Shown: piece after piece, positions 33,591-42,173 of the stretch | Position numbering within the stretch: position 1 is the first letter of the stretch | Layout: the number at the start of each line of letters is the position of its first letter | NCBI RefSeq assembly: GCF_001592965.1 | Contig: NZ_LRPC01000023.1 | Location: 1 to 64,000, forward strand | Direction: 5' to 3' | Length of the DNA: 64,000 nucleotides | From: Roseivirga spongicola | Lineage (GTDB): Bacteria; Bacteroidota; Bacteroidia; Cytophagales; Cyclobacteriaceae | Translations under genes and position numbers: made by a program | The notes under the pieces: model-generated | Seen by the model: the letters and a program-made list of their open reading frames with translations, nothing else | Told to the model about the DNA's origin: nothing | The model's database searches: none

Positions 33591-34550
33591 ATGAGGTTTC
33601 TCAAGGCAATTGCTGTAGCATCTTTTCTCATTTCTATAAATCTATCCGCTCAGGTTGAGTTCCGTAATAAGGAGGTGTCTATCACTAATGAGAATGATGT
33701 GTACTTGCTAATGAATTTCGATAAGTACTATTCTAATGGTGTGTTTCTGAATTACAGGTGGTCTCCAAGAGAGGATTCTACAAAAGGTGGGGTTAAGCGA
33801 GTTTACACCCTAGGCTTATCTCACAGGTTTTGGACTCCCCAAGATGTTACCATCACGAGAAGTCAATTTTATTATCGCCCATACGCGGGTATGCTTAATG
33901 TGTCGTACCGAGATGCTAGCTTTTATGGTGAAAACTCAAGGTTAATGTATGGTGTAGATGCTGGAGTTACTGGTAAGCCATCTGGGGCACAGGCATTTCA
34001 AGAAGGTTATCACAACTTATTTGGCTTTCCAGATCCCGAAGGGTGGGATACGCAGATTTCTACGGGTTTCGTGGCTGATTTCAAACTAGAGTTTAATTAT
34101 CAATTTCAACTCATACCTTCGGAGATAGACCTTGTTACATCTACTTCTGGATCACTAGGCAATGCATTTACCAACTTAAGGCAGCGTGTAGACTTAAGGT
34201 TTGGGAATCTTAAAAGCCTTAGGCATAGTTCCTTTTTTAATGCCCTGATTGGAGAAGGTAGCGATGCCATTGAAAAGCATAGCTACTTCTTTGCTGGGTA
34301 TGGAATTGAGGCTGTGGGCCATAATGTAACCATAGAAGGACATGTTTTTGATGATGATAGCCCGATAACTGAAGAAATTGTGCCGTGGGTTCGCCATTTA
34401 AGGCTTGGGTTTGTAACTAACACCCAACATAGTACATTTCGTGTATTATATAATTGGTTGAGTAGAGAGGTTAAGACCAGGGCCGGCAGGCATTCTTATA
34501 TATCTTTTCAGTTAGACCTCAGGTTACCTTTTAAGGGCGTTACTCCTTAA
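33591..34550 (+). CDS. LpxR-like lipid A deacylase family protein (DUF2219)
   Basis: A 319-residue outer-membrane protein. The start ATG 33591 is chosen because it gives a clean signal peptide (MRFLKAIAVASFLISINLSAQ); the frame also opens with a TTG at 33561. The mature N-terminus shows the family motif NENDVYLLMNFDKYYSNGVFLNY, and YRPYAGMLNVSY and QEGYHNLFGFPDPEGWDTQI follow. GHVFDDDSPITEEI and a terminal aromatic strand complete a 12-strand barrel. LpxR removes the 3'-acyloxyacyl group of lipid A using calcium in the outer membrane; here lipid A remodelling is a family-based inference. The 3' end overlaps the hydrolase gene on the other strand by 11 bases. Confidence 0.82.
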   Translation: MRFLKAIAVASFLISINLSAQVEFRNKEVSITNENDVYLLMNFDKYYSNGVFLNYRWSPREDSTKGGVKRVYTLGLSHRFWTPQDVTITRSQFYYRPYAGMLNVSYRDASFYGENSRLMYGVDAGVTGKPSGAQAFQEGYHNLFGFPDPEGWDTQISTGFVADFKLEFNYQFQLIPSEIDLVTSTSGSLGNAFTNLRQRVDLRFGNLKSLRHSSFFNALIGEGSDAIEKHSYFFAGYGIEAVGHNVTIEGHVFDDDSPITEEIVPWVRHLRLGFVTNTQHSTFRVLYNWLSREVKTRAGRHSYISFQLDLRLPFKGVTP

Positions 34551-35391
34551 GGAACTCTATGGTTTTATCGGTTGCGTTTTCTAAGTCTTCTGGTAGTTTT
34601 TCTTCACTAAATGGATGTGTTCCTCCAAAAGTGTGGTTGGCTCGCTCTATTACATGTAAGTAAGCTTCTGGCTTCCATTCCTTAAGCTGAAAGGCTGCAT
34701 TGATATTTACGGTTTCGTCATTTGTGCCATGAACGAATAATGTAGGTTGCTGTACTTTAATGATAGCTTTCTCTATCACAAACCTTTCTTCATTTCTCAA
34801 AAAGTCTTCAACAAACTGGTAATACATAGGGAAGTTCTGGCCTGTGCGAGAATTTTTCACATAAACTACTCCATGAGTTTTCCAGTACATAAGCTCGGCA
34901 GGAGAGAAGTATGTAGCGAAGTCATAAACCGATGCCCAAGTCACAAGTTTCTTTATTCTGCTATCTTCTGAGGTTTTAATAATGGAGATGCCTCCACCTC
35001 TGCTGTGCCCAATCAGGTATACTTCATTTAGATCTATTTGTAATTGATCTGACAGATTATTAGCGTCCAGATGCGCTAATAACCTATCTATATCATCTAG
35101 CTCTTTGCTAAAGTTATTGTATCCAAACGCTTCAAGGTCAGTTATTTCTGAGAGATTGTTTGGTGTAATTCCGTTGAACGAAAAATTGAGTTTGCAGAAA
35201 CAAAAACCCTCAACGGCAAATTTATTGGCTACAATTGGCCAAGGTCCCCAGTCTTTAAATCCTTTAAAACCATGAATAAAAATAACCAAAGGTTTGAGCT
35301 GGTTATTGTCCTTAAAGGTAATGTCTGCGGTAATTGGCTTCAGCGGGCTTTGGCCCGAAATAAGAAGTTCTTTTTTGGTCAGTTGATGCAC
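34540..35391 (-). CDS. Alpha/beta hydrolase (dienelactone hydrolase/prolyl oligopeptidase-like)
   Basis: A 283-residue soluble hydrolase. VIFIHGFKGFKDWGPWP forms the oxyanion region (about 33-49), the nucleophile elbow is LIGHSRGGG (Ser in GHSRG, about 128), the acid is probably in FVHGTNDETVN, and the histidine in VIERANHTFGG (about 255). The catalytic triad thus looks complete. The substrate is unknown; the family covers esterases and peptidases. No signal peptide. It is divergent from the polyprenyl synthase and converges, with an 11-base overlap, on the LpxR-like gene. Confidence 0.85.
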   Translation of the reverse strand: MHQLTKKELLISGQSPLKPITADITFKDNNQLKPLVIFIHGFKGFKDWGPWPIVANKFAVEGFCFCKLNFSFNGITPNNLSEITDLEAFGYNNFSKELDDIDRLLAHLDANNLSDQLQIDLNEVYLIGHSRGGGISIIKTSEDSRIKKLVTWASVYDFATYFSPAELMYWKTHGVVYVKNSRTGQNFPMYYQFVEDFLRNEERFVIEKAIIKVQQPTLFVHGTNDETVNINAAFQLKEWKPEAYLHVIERANHTFGGTHPFSEEKLPEDLENATDKTIEFLKE

Positions 35392-35465
35392 CTTGTTTAT
35401 TTGAATTTGCGGTTATGTTTTTGCGGTTGCTAGTTTAACTATTATCATTGTACCACTCAAGTCAA

Positions 35466-36440
35466 ATGGCCCTCCAACTAAAAGAAATACAGGCTCCGAT
35501 AGCCTCCGAAATGGTCGATTTCGAAGAGAAATTCAGGTCATTCATGAAGAGCAAAGTTTTTCTGCTAGACAAGATCATGAGTTATATTGTCAAGCGGAAA
35601 GGTAAGCAGATGCGTCCTATGTTCGTGTTTTTATCTGCAGGAGCCGCTGGCTCCATTACAGATAGAACCTACAGGGGAGCGTCTCTGATAGAATTGCTCC
35701 ATACTGCCACATTGGTTCACGATGATGTTGTCGATGATTCAGACTTCAGAAGAGGCTTCTTCTCAATTAATGCCCTCTGGAAGAATAAGATCGCAGTTTT
35801 GGTAGGAGATTATCTCCTCTCAAGAGGCTTGTTGCTTTCGGTTGATAATGAAGATTTCGATCTGCTTAAGATTGTATCTGAGGCGGTTAGGGAAATGTCT
35901 GAAGGTGAATTGCTTCAGATGGCTAAGGCCAGAAATCTAGATATTACTGAAGAGATTTATTATGAAGTCATTCGACAGAAAACGGCTTCTTTGATAGCTT
36001 CTTGCTGTGCGGTAGGAGCAGCGTCTACCGGAGCCGACAAAGAAACGGTTCAGAAAATGAGAGAGTTCGGTCTCAATGTGGGGATGGCCTTTCAAATTAA
36101 GGACGACCTATTCGATTATGGTACTAATGAAATAGGCAAGCCGCTAGGCATAGATATCAAAGAGAAGAAAATGACCTTGCCGCTTATTTATGCGCTCCAA
36201 AAAGCAAGTGCTTCAGATAGAAGGCGAATTAAGCGGATTGTAAAGAGTAATAAGCAGACCAACAAAAAAGTACAGGAAGTAATTGACTACGTAAAGGCCT
36301 CAGGTGGAATCGATTACGCTAAAGGGGTAATGCAAGAGTATTACGAAAAGTCTCGCAATCTATTAATGGAGTTTCCTGATTCTAAATACCGCCAGAGTCT
36401 GTTAGATCTTGTTCAATTCACTATCGAGCGTTCAAAATGA
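35466..36440 (+). CDS. Polyprenyl diphosphate synthase
   Basis: A 324-residue trans-isoprenyl diphosphate synthase. The two Asp-rich metal motifs are HDDVVDDSDFRRG (DDVVD) and IKDDLFDYG (DDLFD), and GKQMRPMFVFLSA gives the substrate Lys/Arg pair. The residue at the fifth position before the first DDxxD is small (LLHTATLVHDD), consistent with a medium to long chain product such as octaprenyl or heptaprenyl diphosphate for menaquinone. ATG 35466 is preferred; a TTG at 35448 would add six residues. It ends at a hairpin terminator ahead of the dcw cluster and is probably not part of that operon. Confidence 0.9.
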   Translation: MALQLKEIQAPIASEMVDFEEKFRSFMKSKVFLLDKIMSYIVKRKGKQMRPMFVFLSAGAAGSITDRTYRGASLIELLHTATLVHDDVVDDSDFRRGFFSINALWKNKIAVLVGDYLLSRGLLLSVDNEDFDLLKIVSEAVREMSEGELLQMAKARNLDITEEIYYEVIRQKTASLIASCCAVGAASTGADKETVQKMREFGLNVGMAFQIKDDLFDYGTNEIGKPLGIDIKEKKMTLPLIYALQKASASDRRRIKRIVKSNKQTNKKVQEVIDYVKASGGIDYAKGVMQEYYEKSRNLLMEFPDSKYRQSLLDLVQFTIERSK

Positions 36441-36476
36441 TAGCACCCGCTGTGTTTCTCAACGGGTGCTATTTGT
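36440..36476 (+). terminator. Hairpin terminator after the polyprenyl synthase
   Basis: ATAGCACCCG and CGGGTGCTAT form a perfect 10-bp stem (36440-36449, 36463-36472) around a 13-base loop, followed by a short T-containing run. The beginning of the stem overlaps the gene's stop codon by one base. Confidence 0.75.
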
Positions 36477-36798
36477 TAGTAGTTAAAGTATTTGTTTTCG
36501 TTGGTCGATGAGTTAGTTATTTCTCATCTGTAAAATTTGAACAACCAGACTAGCTTAGAACCTTAGTCTCCCACTTCTAAAAATCATTTTAGCTTCTTCT
36601 TTTTCGTAAACCACAGCATGTGTGGGGAAATCTCCCACCGAGTTCCACTTTTCTAACACTCTTCTTTCTTGTGGTGTTTTGCATTGAGTTAAAGAACTGA
36701 TTTACAGTATTTTGTAAAATGTTTCTTAGAAATATTTTCAGATTAGTTTTTGGCTGAATAGTGCTGAATTGAATGCTTTTTCTTAATTTCTACCACAA

Positions 36799-36838
36799 AG
36801 TGGGAAAAAGGGGAAAAAAGTGGGGTGAAGTGGAATGT
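36799..36838 (+). promoter_or_regulatory. MraZ-type operator: four direct repeats at 10-bp period
   Basis: Four units start exactly 10 bases apart at 36799, 36809, 36819 and 36829: AGTGGGAAAA, AGGGGAAAAA, AGTGGGGTGA, AGTGGAATGT. Known MraZ sites are GTGGG-type repeats spaced by five bases, the same period, so this is very probably where MraZ binds to repress its own operon. The box lies five bases upstream of the -7 promoter element and covers where the -33 element should be. The rest of the gap, 36477-36798, is AT-rich and contains only an isolated GTGGG/CCCAC inverted pair (36622-36638). Confidence 0.85.
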
Positions 36839-36843
36839 TTTTC

Positions 36844-36851
36844 TATCTTTG
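36844..36851 (+). promoter_or_regulatory. Promoter -7 element of the dcw cluster
   Basis: TATCTTTG is a perfect TAnnTTTG. Transcription would begin near 36856, leaving about 14 bases of leader with AGGTG (36861-36865) before the mraZ ATG. No good -33 TTG is seen at the expected distance; the MraZ repeats occupy it. Confidence 0.75.
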
Positions 36852-36869
36852 TATTAGTTCAGGTGTGTA

Positions 36870-37316
36870 ATGACTTTTTTTACTGGAGAATATGACTGTA
36901 AGCTAGACGCAAAAGGAAGGTTGGCTTTGCCTGCAAAGGTGAAAGCAGCGTTGCCTGATGTGGCTGCTCAGGAGCTTGTTCTTAGGAGGGGCTTTGAGTC
37001 ATGTTTGGTGTTGTATCCAATGCTCGAGTATAAAAAGATTATCAACCGCGTTCGGTCATTGAGCGAGTTTAATGAAGAGTACAGGAGGTTTCAGAGAAGC
37101 TTCTTCCGTGGGAATCTAGAAATAGAGATGGACGGTTCTGGGAGAATTAATATCCCTGCAAGAATGATGAGTTTTGCTTCGCTGGAAAAGGATGTGGTCT
37201 TGGTGGGTTTGGGTAATCGTGTGGAGATATGGAATCCTGATCTGTATGAAGAAAACCTCATCAACGACACTTCGGAATACTCCAAATTGGCCGAAAAGTA
37301 CTTGGCAGAAGATTAA
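36870..37316 (+). CDS. mraZ: Transcriptional regulator MraZ
   Basis: A 148-residue protein made of two AbrB-like swapped-hairpin units, each with the DxxxR motif: FTGEYDCKLDAKGRLALPAKVKAAL (about 4-28) and FRGNLEIEMDGSGRINIPARMMSFA (about 75-99). MraZ forms a ring-shaped oligomer that binds direct GTGGG repeats and represses the dcw operon; such a repeat array is found right upstream. It is first in the cluster and followed after six bases by rsmH, the conserved order. Confidence 0.96.
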   Translation: MTFFTGEYDCKLDAKGRLALPAKVKAALPDVAAQELVLRRGFESCLVLYPMLEYKKIINRVRSLSEFNEEYRRFQRSFFRGNLEIEMDGSGRINIPARMMSFASLEKDVVLVGLGNRVEIWNPDLYEENLINDTSEYSKLAEKYLAED

Positions 37317-37322
37317 CAAGTG

Positions 37323-38252
37323 ATGGCTGAATATCATGTGCCCGTAATGCTGAAAGAATGTATTGAAGGGCTCAATATCAAACCTGACGGAATTTATGTT
37401 GATGTGACCTTCGGTGGTGGAGGGCACTCAAAAGAGATATTAAAGCATTTGTCTGATGGCGGAAAGCTTTTTGGTTTCGATCAAGATGTGGACGCAAAAG
37501 CGAATGCTGAGATTATAGAAAATCGTTCTTTCACATTTGTACAAGCCAACTTCAGGTATTTGAAGCGCTACCTAAAACTGCATGGTGTAAGGCAGGTAGA
37601 TGGAATTTTGGCTGATCTGGGAATTTCTTCTCATCAGATAGATGAGGCTTCTCGTGGGTTTTCAACTCGCGGTGATGCTGAATTGGATATGAGAATGGAT
37701 AGGTCGGCTGCTAAATCTGCTAAAACCGTGGTGAATGAATATGAAGAAAGGGAGTTGCATAAAATACTCGGAATCTATGGTGAGATCAGAAATGCAAAGT
37801 CTGTGGCTGCTGCAATTGTCTCTCAAAGATTCTCGAAGCCATTTCAGACTACTTTCGATCTGATAGAGCTGCTGAAGAAGTTTGCGCCAAGAGGAAAAGA
37901 ATTCAAGTACTACGCGCAGGTTTTTCAGGCCATCAGAATAGAGGTGAATGAAGAGATGGCTGTGTTGGAAGACTTTTTAAGTCAAAGTGCAGAAGTGCTG
38001 AAGCCAGGAGGTCGATTGGTGGTGATGAGCTACCATTCTCTGGAAGACCGAATGGTGAAGAATTACATCAACAAGGGCAAGGTCTTTGGCGATGTGGAGA
38101 AAGATTTTTTTGGAAACGAATTAAAGCCCTTTGGGGCAGTGAATAGAAAGCCGGTAACGGCAAACCAACAAGAACTAACAGAAAACAGCCGATCGAGAAG
38201 TGCGAAACTTCGCGTAGCTGAGCGTATTGAAGATGGCACAAAACAGGTTTAA
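37323..38252 (+). CDS. rsmH: 16S rRNA (cytosine-1402-N4)-methyltransferase
   Basis: A 309-residue SAM-dependent enzyme methylating N4 of C1402 in the 16S rRNA decoding centre. Motifs: YHVPVMLKECIEGL (start), VDVTFGGGGHSKEIL (SAM motif I, about 26-40), FGFDQDVDA, DGILADLGISSHQID, RGFSTRGDAELDMRMD, and VMSYHSLEDRMVKNYI near the end. ATG 37323 is preferred to the adjacent GTG 37320. Its last 20 bases overlap ftsL. Confidence 0.96.
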   Translation: MAEYHVPVMLKECIEGLNIKPDGIYVDVTFGGGGHSKEILKHLSDGGKLFGFDQDVDAKANAEIIENRSFTFVQANFRYLKRYLKLHGVRQVDGILADLGISSHQIDEASRGFSTRGDAELDMRMDRSAAKSAKTVVNEYEERELHKILGIYGEIRNAKSVAAAIVSQRFSKPFQTTFDLIELLKKFAPRGKEFKYYAQVFQAIRIEVNEEMAVLEDFLSQSAEVLKPGGRLVVMSYHSLEDRMVKNYINKGKVFGDVEKDFFGNELKPFGAVNRKPVTANQQELTENSRSRSAKLRVAERIEDGTKQV

Positions 38253-38610
38253 AGTTAAATCGGAAAATCAGGGCTCGGGGAAGGGATTCTTCGGGTTTTT
38301 GTCGTCTGGTTTAAAGTTAGGCAAGGCCTTCGAGACAGGCTTTCCTGTTAAATATATGCCTAAGGTGATTTTCGCAGTTCTGTTGGGTATTGTCTACGTA
38401 TGGAACAACCACTATGCCGAAAGGTCTACCAGAACGCTGGATAAACTAGAAGGAGAAGTGGAAGATTTGCGCGCGGATGTAACTACGCTAGAAGCGGAGT
38501 ACATGTACAGCAGTAAGCAGTCTGAAGTGGCCAAGAAGGTTAAAGATCTTGGTTTGGAAGAGAGTAAAGAGCCGCCAATCAAAATCATTGTAGACAAAGA
38601 TGAATATTAA
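38233..38610 (+). CDS. ftsL: FtsL-like division protein
   Basis: A 125-residue bitopic membrane protein: a basic N-terminus (about 1-45), one transmembrane helix (MPKVIFAVLLGIVYVWNN, about 45-62), then a periplasmic coiled-coil (LDKLEGEVEDLRADVTTLEAEYM). FtsL bridges FtsB/FtsQ to FtsW/FtsI at the septum. Sequence similarity within the family is low; identification rests on topology plus position between rsmH and ftsI. ATG 38233 is used; the TTG at 38227 is in frame. It overlaps both neighbours (20 bases with rsmH, 11 with ftsI). Confidence 0.85.
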   Translation: MAQNRFKVKSENQGSGKGFFGFLSSGLKLGKAFETGFPVKYMPKVIFAVLLGIVYVWNNHYAERSTRTLDKLEGEVEDLRADVTTLEAEYMYSSKQSEVAKKVKDLGLEESKEPPIKIIVDKDEY

Positions 38611-40702
38611 GCGATCCATACTGCTTCGTGTTCGAATAGCTTTCTTGGTTGCGGTTTTGTTTGTTTTGGCCGTAGTCTATAAGCTTGTCGAGGTTCAGAT
38701 GATCGATGGAGATCACTGGCGAGAAATGGCTCAGCAAAGTAGTCTCGATTATAGAACTATTAAAGCCACTCGTGGCAATATATATGCCGATGGCGGAGAC
38801 CTGTTAGCTACATCACTTCCGTTTTACAAGCTGGCATTTGATCCCTCGTTGGTCGATGATAAAACATTTACGTCTAAAATAGACTCCCTTTCATACCTAT
38901 TGTCGAAATTTTTCCGAGATCATTCTTCAGACTACTATAAGAAGAAGATCTCGGAGGCTCGGCAAATGAAGAGCCGCTACTTGGTGCTTAACCGAGAGTT
39001 GGTGAATTATCAAGACAGGCTAGAGATGTTACAGTGGCCAATTTTTAGAAAAGGCCAGATGAGGGGTGGTGTTATTTTTGAAAAAGAGGACGAAAGGCAT
39101 AGGCCTTTCAGGCGCTTGGCACAAAGAACAGTTGGTTCTCTTGATAATGAAGGCAGAGGGCTTGTTGGTGTCGAAGCAAGTTTTGAAGATTATTTGGCGG
39201 GTAAAAATGGTGAAGGACTCTTTCAAAGAGTGGCTGGTGGAAATTGGAAGCCGGTAAATGCTTCAACCGATGTTCGTCCAATCGATGGTTACGATGTTCA
39301 TACTACCATAGATATAAACCTCCAAGATGTTGCTCAAAATGCTTTGTTAAGAGCTGTTTCAACCTATGAGGCTGAGTACGGAGTGGTTGTTCTCATGGAG
39401 GTAAAAACTGGTGAGATTAAGGCTATTTCTAACCTTGAGAGAACGAGTTCTGGTGGCTATGCTGAATTGTATAATCATGCTGTAGGAACCAATAATGACC
39501 CTGGGTCCACTTTTAAGTTAGCTTCTATGCTAGCCTTACTCGAAGCTGGAAAAGTTGATTTGTCTGATACTGTTGATACTGGTGAAGGTACAATTGAGTT
39601 TTTCGATAGAACATTAACTGATGTTAAGAATGGCGGTTACGGCAAGATTACTGTTCAGGAGGTTTTTGAGAAGTCTTCAAACGTAGGAATAGCAAAGCTT
39701 GTGGTTGATCATTTTGGCGATGATCCACAAGAATATGTAGATCTTATTAAGAGAACAGGTTATGGTAAGCCTCTCGGTTTTCAATTACTTGGTGAGGGAG
39801 AGCCGTTAATCAAAGGGCCTGATGATCCTGAGTGGTATGGTACAACATTGCCTTGGATGTCAGTAGGTTATGAGACTAATCTTACTCCGCTTCAAACTTT
39901 GGCTTTCTATAACGCTGTAGCCAACGATGGCAAAATGATTCAGCCAATTCTTATAAAGAGTATCAACAGGGCCAATAAGCCTGTTGAAACTTTCAAGGCC
40001 AAAGTGTTGAATAAGAAGATTGCGTCAGACGAGACACTCGAGAAATTGCGTCTAATGTTAGAGGGGGTTGTGGAAAGAGGAACTGCCAAAAACGTTAGAA
40101 ACGAACACTATAAAATTGCTGGTAAAACGGGTACAGCTCAAAGGTTAGTGAATGGTCGTTACATGACTCAAAGCTATTATGCTTCGTTTGCGGGTTACTT
40201 CCCAGCTGAAGATCCTCTGTATTCATGCATAGTAGTTATCGATAACCCAAAGGGGTGGAATCGCTATGGAGGTGATGTTTCAGCTCCGGTGTTCAAAGAA
40301 ATTGCAGACATGATCTATGCTCAGAATCTTGAGATTCACGATTCCTTTACTCCTGAATATACGGCTGCTAACAACGGGACGTTTCCTGTGATTCGTGCGG
40401 GAAGATTAGAGGAGTTGAATGAGCTTTGTAATCTTTTAGGTATTTCCAATCACCCTAACCAAGAGGCTGGTGAATGGGTGAGGAGCTCTGTAAATAACAA
40501 TGCCATTACTTGGCGAAAAAATCATGAGGATACTGGCTTAGTTCCCGATGTGGAAGGTATGACTTTGCGCGATGCTATATACATCCTCGAGAATATTGGG
40601 TTGAAAGTTTCTATTTCTGGTAATGGACGTGTCAAAAGGCAGTCGTTAGGGCCAGGTGTTAGGGCTTCAAAAGGTCGGACTATAGAATTGGAGTTAGGGT
40701 AA
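38600..40702 (+). CDS. ftsI: Septal penicillin-binding protein FtsI with C-terminal PASTA domain
   Basis: A 700-residue class B transpeptidase crosslinking septal peptidoglycan. One N-terminal transmembrane helix (about 10-30), a pedestal domain (RGNIYADGGDLLATS, GSLDNEGRGLVGVEASFEDYLAG), then the transpeptidase with nucleophile Ser303 in STFK, SSN at 359-361 and KTGT at 509-512. The last about 60 residues (VPDVEGMTLRDAIYILENIGLKVS) are one PASTA domain, as usual in Bacteroidota FtsI but absent in E. coli. All catalytic motifs are intact. Its stop shares one base with the murE start. Confidence 0.95.
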   Translation: MNIKRSILLRVRIAFLVAVLFVLAVVYKLVEVQMIDGDHWREMAQQSSLDYRTIKATRGNIYADGGDLLATSLPFYKLAFDPSLVDDKTFTSKIDSLSYLLSKFFRDHSSDYYKKKISEARQMKSRYLVLNRELVNYQDRLEMLQWPIFRKGQMRGGVIFEKEDERHRPFRRLAQRTVGSLDNEGRGLVGVEASFEDYLAGKNGEGLFQRVAGGNWKPVNASTDVRPIDGYDVHTTIDINLQDVAQNALLRAVSTYEAEYGVVVLMEVKTGEIKAISNLERTSSGGYAELYNHAVGTNNDPGSTFKLASMLALLEAGKVDLSDTVDTGEGTIEFFDRTLTDVKNGGYGKITVQEVFEKSSNVGIAKLVVDHFGDDPQEYVDLIKRTGYGKPLGFQLLGEGEPLIKGPDDPEWYGTTLPWMSVGYETNLTPLQTLAFYNAVANDGKMIQPILIKSINRANKPVETFKAKVLNKKIASDETLEKLRLMLEGVVERGTAKNVRNEHYKIAGKTGTAQRLVNGRYMTQSYYASFAGYFPAEDPLYSCIVVIDNPKGWNRYGGDVSAPVFKEIADMIYAQNLEIHDSFTPEYTAANNGTFPVIRAGRLEELNELCNLLGISNHPNQEAGEWVRSSVNNNAITWRKNHEDTGLVPDVEGMTLRDAIYILENIGLKVSISGNGRVKRQSLGPGVRASKGRTIELELG

Positions 40703-42171
40703 TGGCGGCATTAAAAGACATATTATATAAAGTGTCCTTACAGTCGGTTTCTGGTAATATGGAAACTGAAGTAACATCGCTTGCCTTCGACTCTAGAAAG
40801 GTACAAGACGGAACTGCTTTTGTAGCAGTTAAAGGCACGCAGGTAGATGGGCACGAGTTTATCTCTTCTTCCATTGAAAGTGGTGCTGTTGCCATTATTT
40901 GCGAAGAAATGCCTCAAGACCAACCTGAAGGAGTTGCCTTTATTCAGGTGCAAGATTCTTCAAAAGCGTTGGGCTTTATGGCTGCCAACTTCTACGGCAA
41001 CCCATCAGAGAAATTAAAATTAGTTGGCGTAACAGGTACAAACGGTAAAACTACCTGTGTTACGCTATTACATCAGTTGTTCAGAGCTCTAGGGTATAAT
41101 ACAGGCCTCCTTTCAACTGTTGTCAACAAAATAAATGAAGAGGAGCTTCCGGCAACACACACCACTCCGGATGCTATCACTTTAAATGAAACCTTGGCAC
41201 AGATGGTGTCTAAAGGCTGTACTCATTGTTTTATGGAATCAAGCTCCCACGCAATTGTGCAAAACAGAATTGCAGGACTTAAATATCAAGGAGCTGTCTT
41301 CACAAATCTTTCACACGAACACCTGGACTATCATAAAACATTCGATGAGTACATTAAAGCGAAGAAACTGCTGTTCGATAATTTACCAGCAGGTTCTTTC
41401 GCTTTAGTAAATTATGATGACAAACGAGGGCCAATCATGCTCCAGAATACAAAAGCATGGAAGCATAAGTTTGCCTTAAAGTCATTTGCCGATTATAAAG
41501 CCAAAATACTATCCAATACCCTTCAGGGCTTAGAACTAGATATTTCTGGTTACACGGTTTGGTTTAAGCTCATTGGCGATTTCAATGCATATAACCTCTT
41601 GGCGGTTTTTGGTACTGCAGTATTGCTGGGCGAGGAAGAAACAGAGGTTTTAGAGCAGCTTTCTAATTTGGATCCTGCACCTGGCAGGTTCGAACAAGTA
41701 ATTACCAATACTGGAATTACCGCTTTGGTAGATTATGCTCATACGCCAGATGCACTGGAAAATGTGCTTTCAACCATAAAAGAATTCAGAACAGGCAATG
41801 AAACTGTCATTACAGTTGTAGGCTGTGGTGGGAATCGTGATAAAGACAAGCGACCAATCATGGCTAAGATTGCTTGCGATTTAAGCGATAAGGTAATTCT
41901 TACCTCCGATAACCCGCGTTTCGAAGAGCCTGGCGACATTCTGAAGGATATGCAGGCAGGAATAACGCCTTCCAACTTCAGAAAAACCTTAACTATCGAA
42001 GATAGAAGAGAGGCAATTAAGGCTGCTTGTGCTATGGCGCAGCCAAATGACATCATACTTGTGGCTGGAAAGGGTCATGAGACATATCAGGAAATTAAAG
42101 GAGTGAGAAATGACTTTGACGACCGAAAAGTATTGAGTGAAATGTTGAACCTAATACATAAGCCTAACTAA
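40702..42171 (+). CDS. murE: UDP-MurNAc-L-Ala-D-Glu:2,6-diaminopimelate ligase
   Basis: A 489-residue Mur ligase adding the third stem residue of peptidoglycan. ATP site [13 protein letters not shown] (about 111-123), [10 protein letters not shown] (UDP-MurNAc dipeptide site), [28 protein letters not shown], and [13 protein letters not shown]. The DNPRFEEP motif (about 415) is the specificity loop for meso-diaminopimelate, so the wall is of the DAP type. GKGHETYQ precedes the C-terminus. Length is standard. Confidence 0.97.
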   Translation: MAALKDILYKVSLQSVSGNMETEVTSLAFDSRKVQDGTAFVAVKGTQVDGHEFISSSIESGAVAIICEEMPQDQPEGVAFIQVQDSSKALGFMAANFYGNPSEKLKLVGVTGTNGKTTCVTLLHQLFRALGYNTGLLSTVVNKINEEELPATHTTPDAITLNETLAQMVSKGCTHCFMESSSHAIVQNRIAGLKYQGAVFTNLSHEHLDYHKTFDEYIKAKKLLFDNLPAGSFALVNYDDKRGPIMLQNTKAWKHKFALKSFADYKAKILSNTLQGLELDISGYTVWFKLIGDFNAYNLLAVFGTAVLLGEEETEVLEQLSNLDPAPGRFEQVITNTGITALVDYAHTPDALENVLSTIKEFRTGNETVITVVGCGGNRDKDKRPIMAKIACDLSDKVILTSDNPRFEEPGDILKDMQAGITPSNFRKTLTIEDRREAIKAACAMAQPNDIILVAGKGHETYQEIKGVRNDFDDRKVLSEMLNLIHKPN

Positions 42172-42173
42172 GC

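Noticed and set aside
36622-36638. GTGGG/CCCAC pair as extra MraZ sites
   Set aside because: The units are inverted and 12 bases apart, not direct repeats at 10-bp spacing, and they are 220 bases from the promoter.
41739-42056. Antisense 105-codon frame in murE
   Set aside because: Shadow of a strongly conserved gene; Ser/Leu-rich composition typical of a reversed frame.
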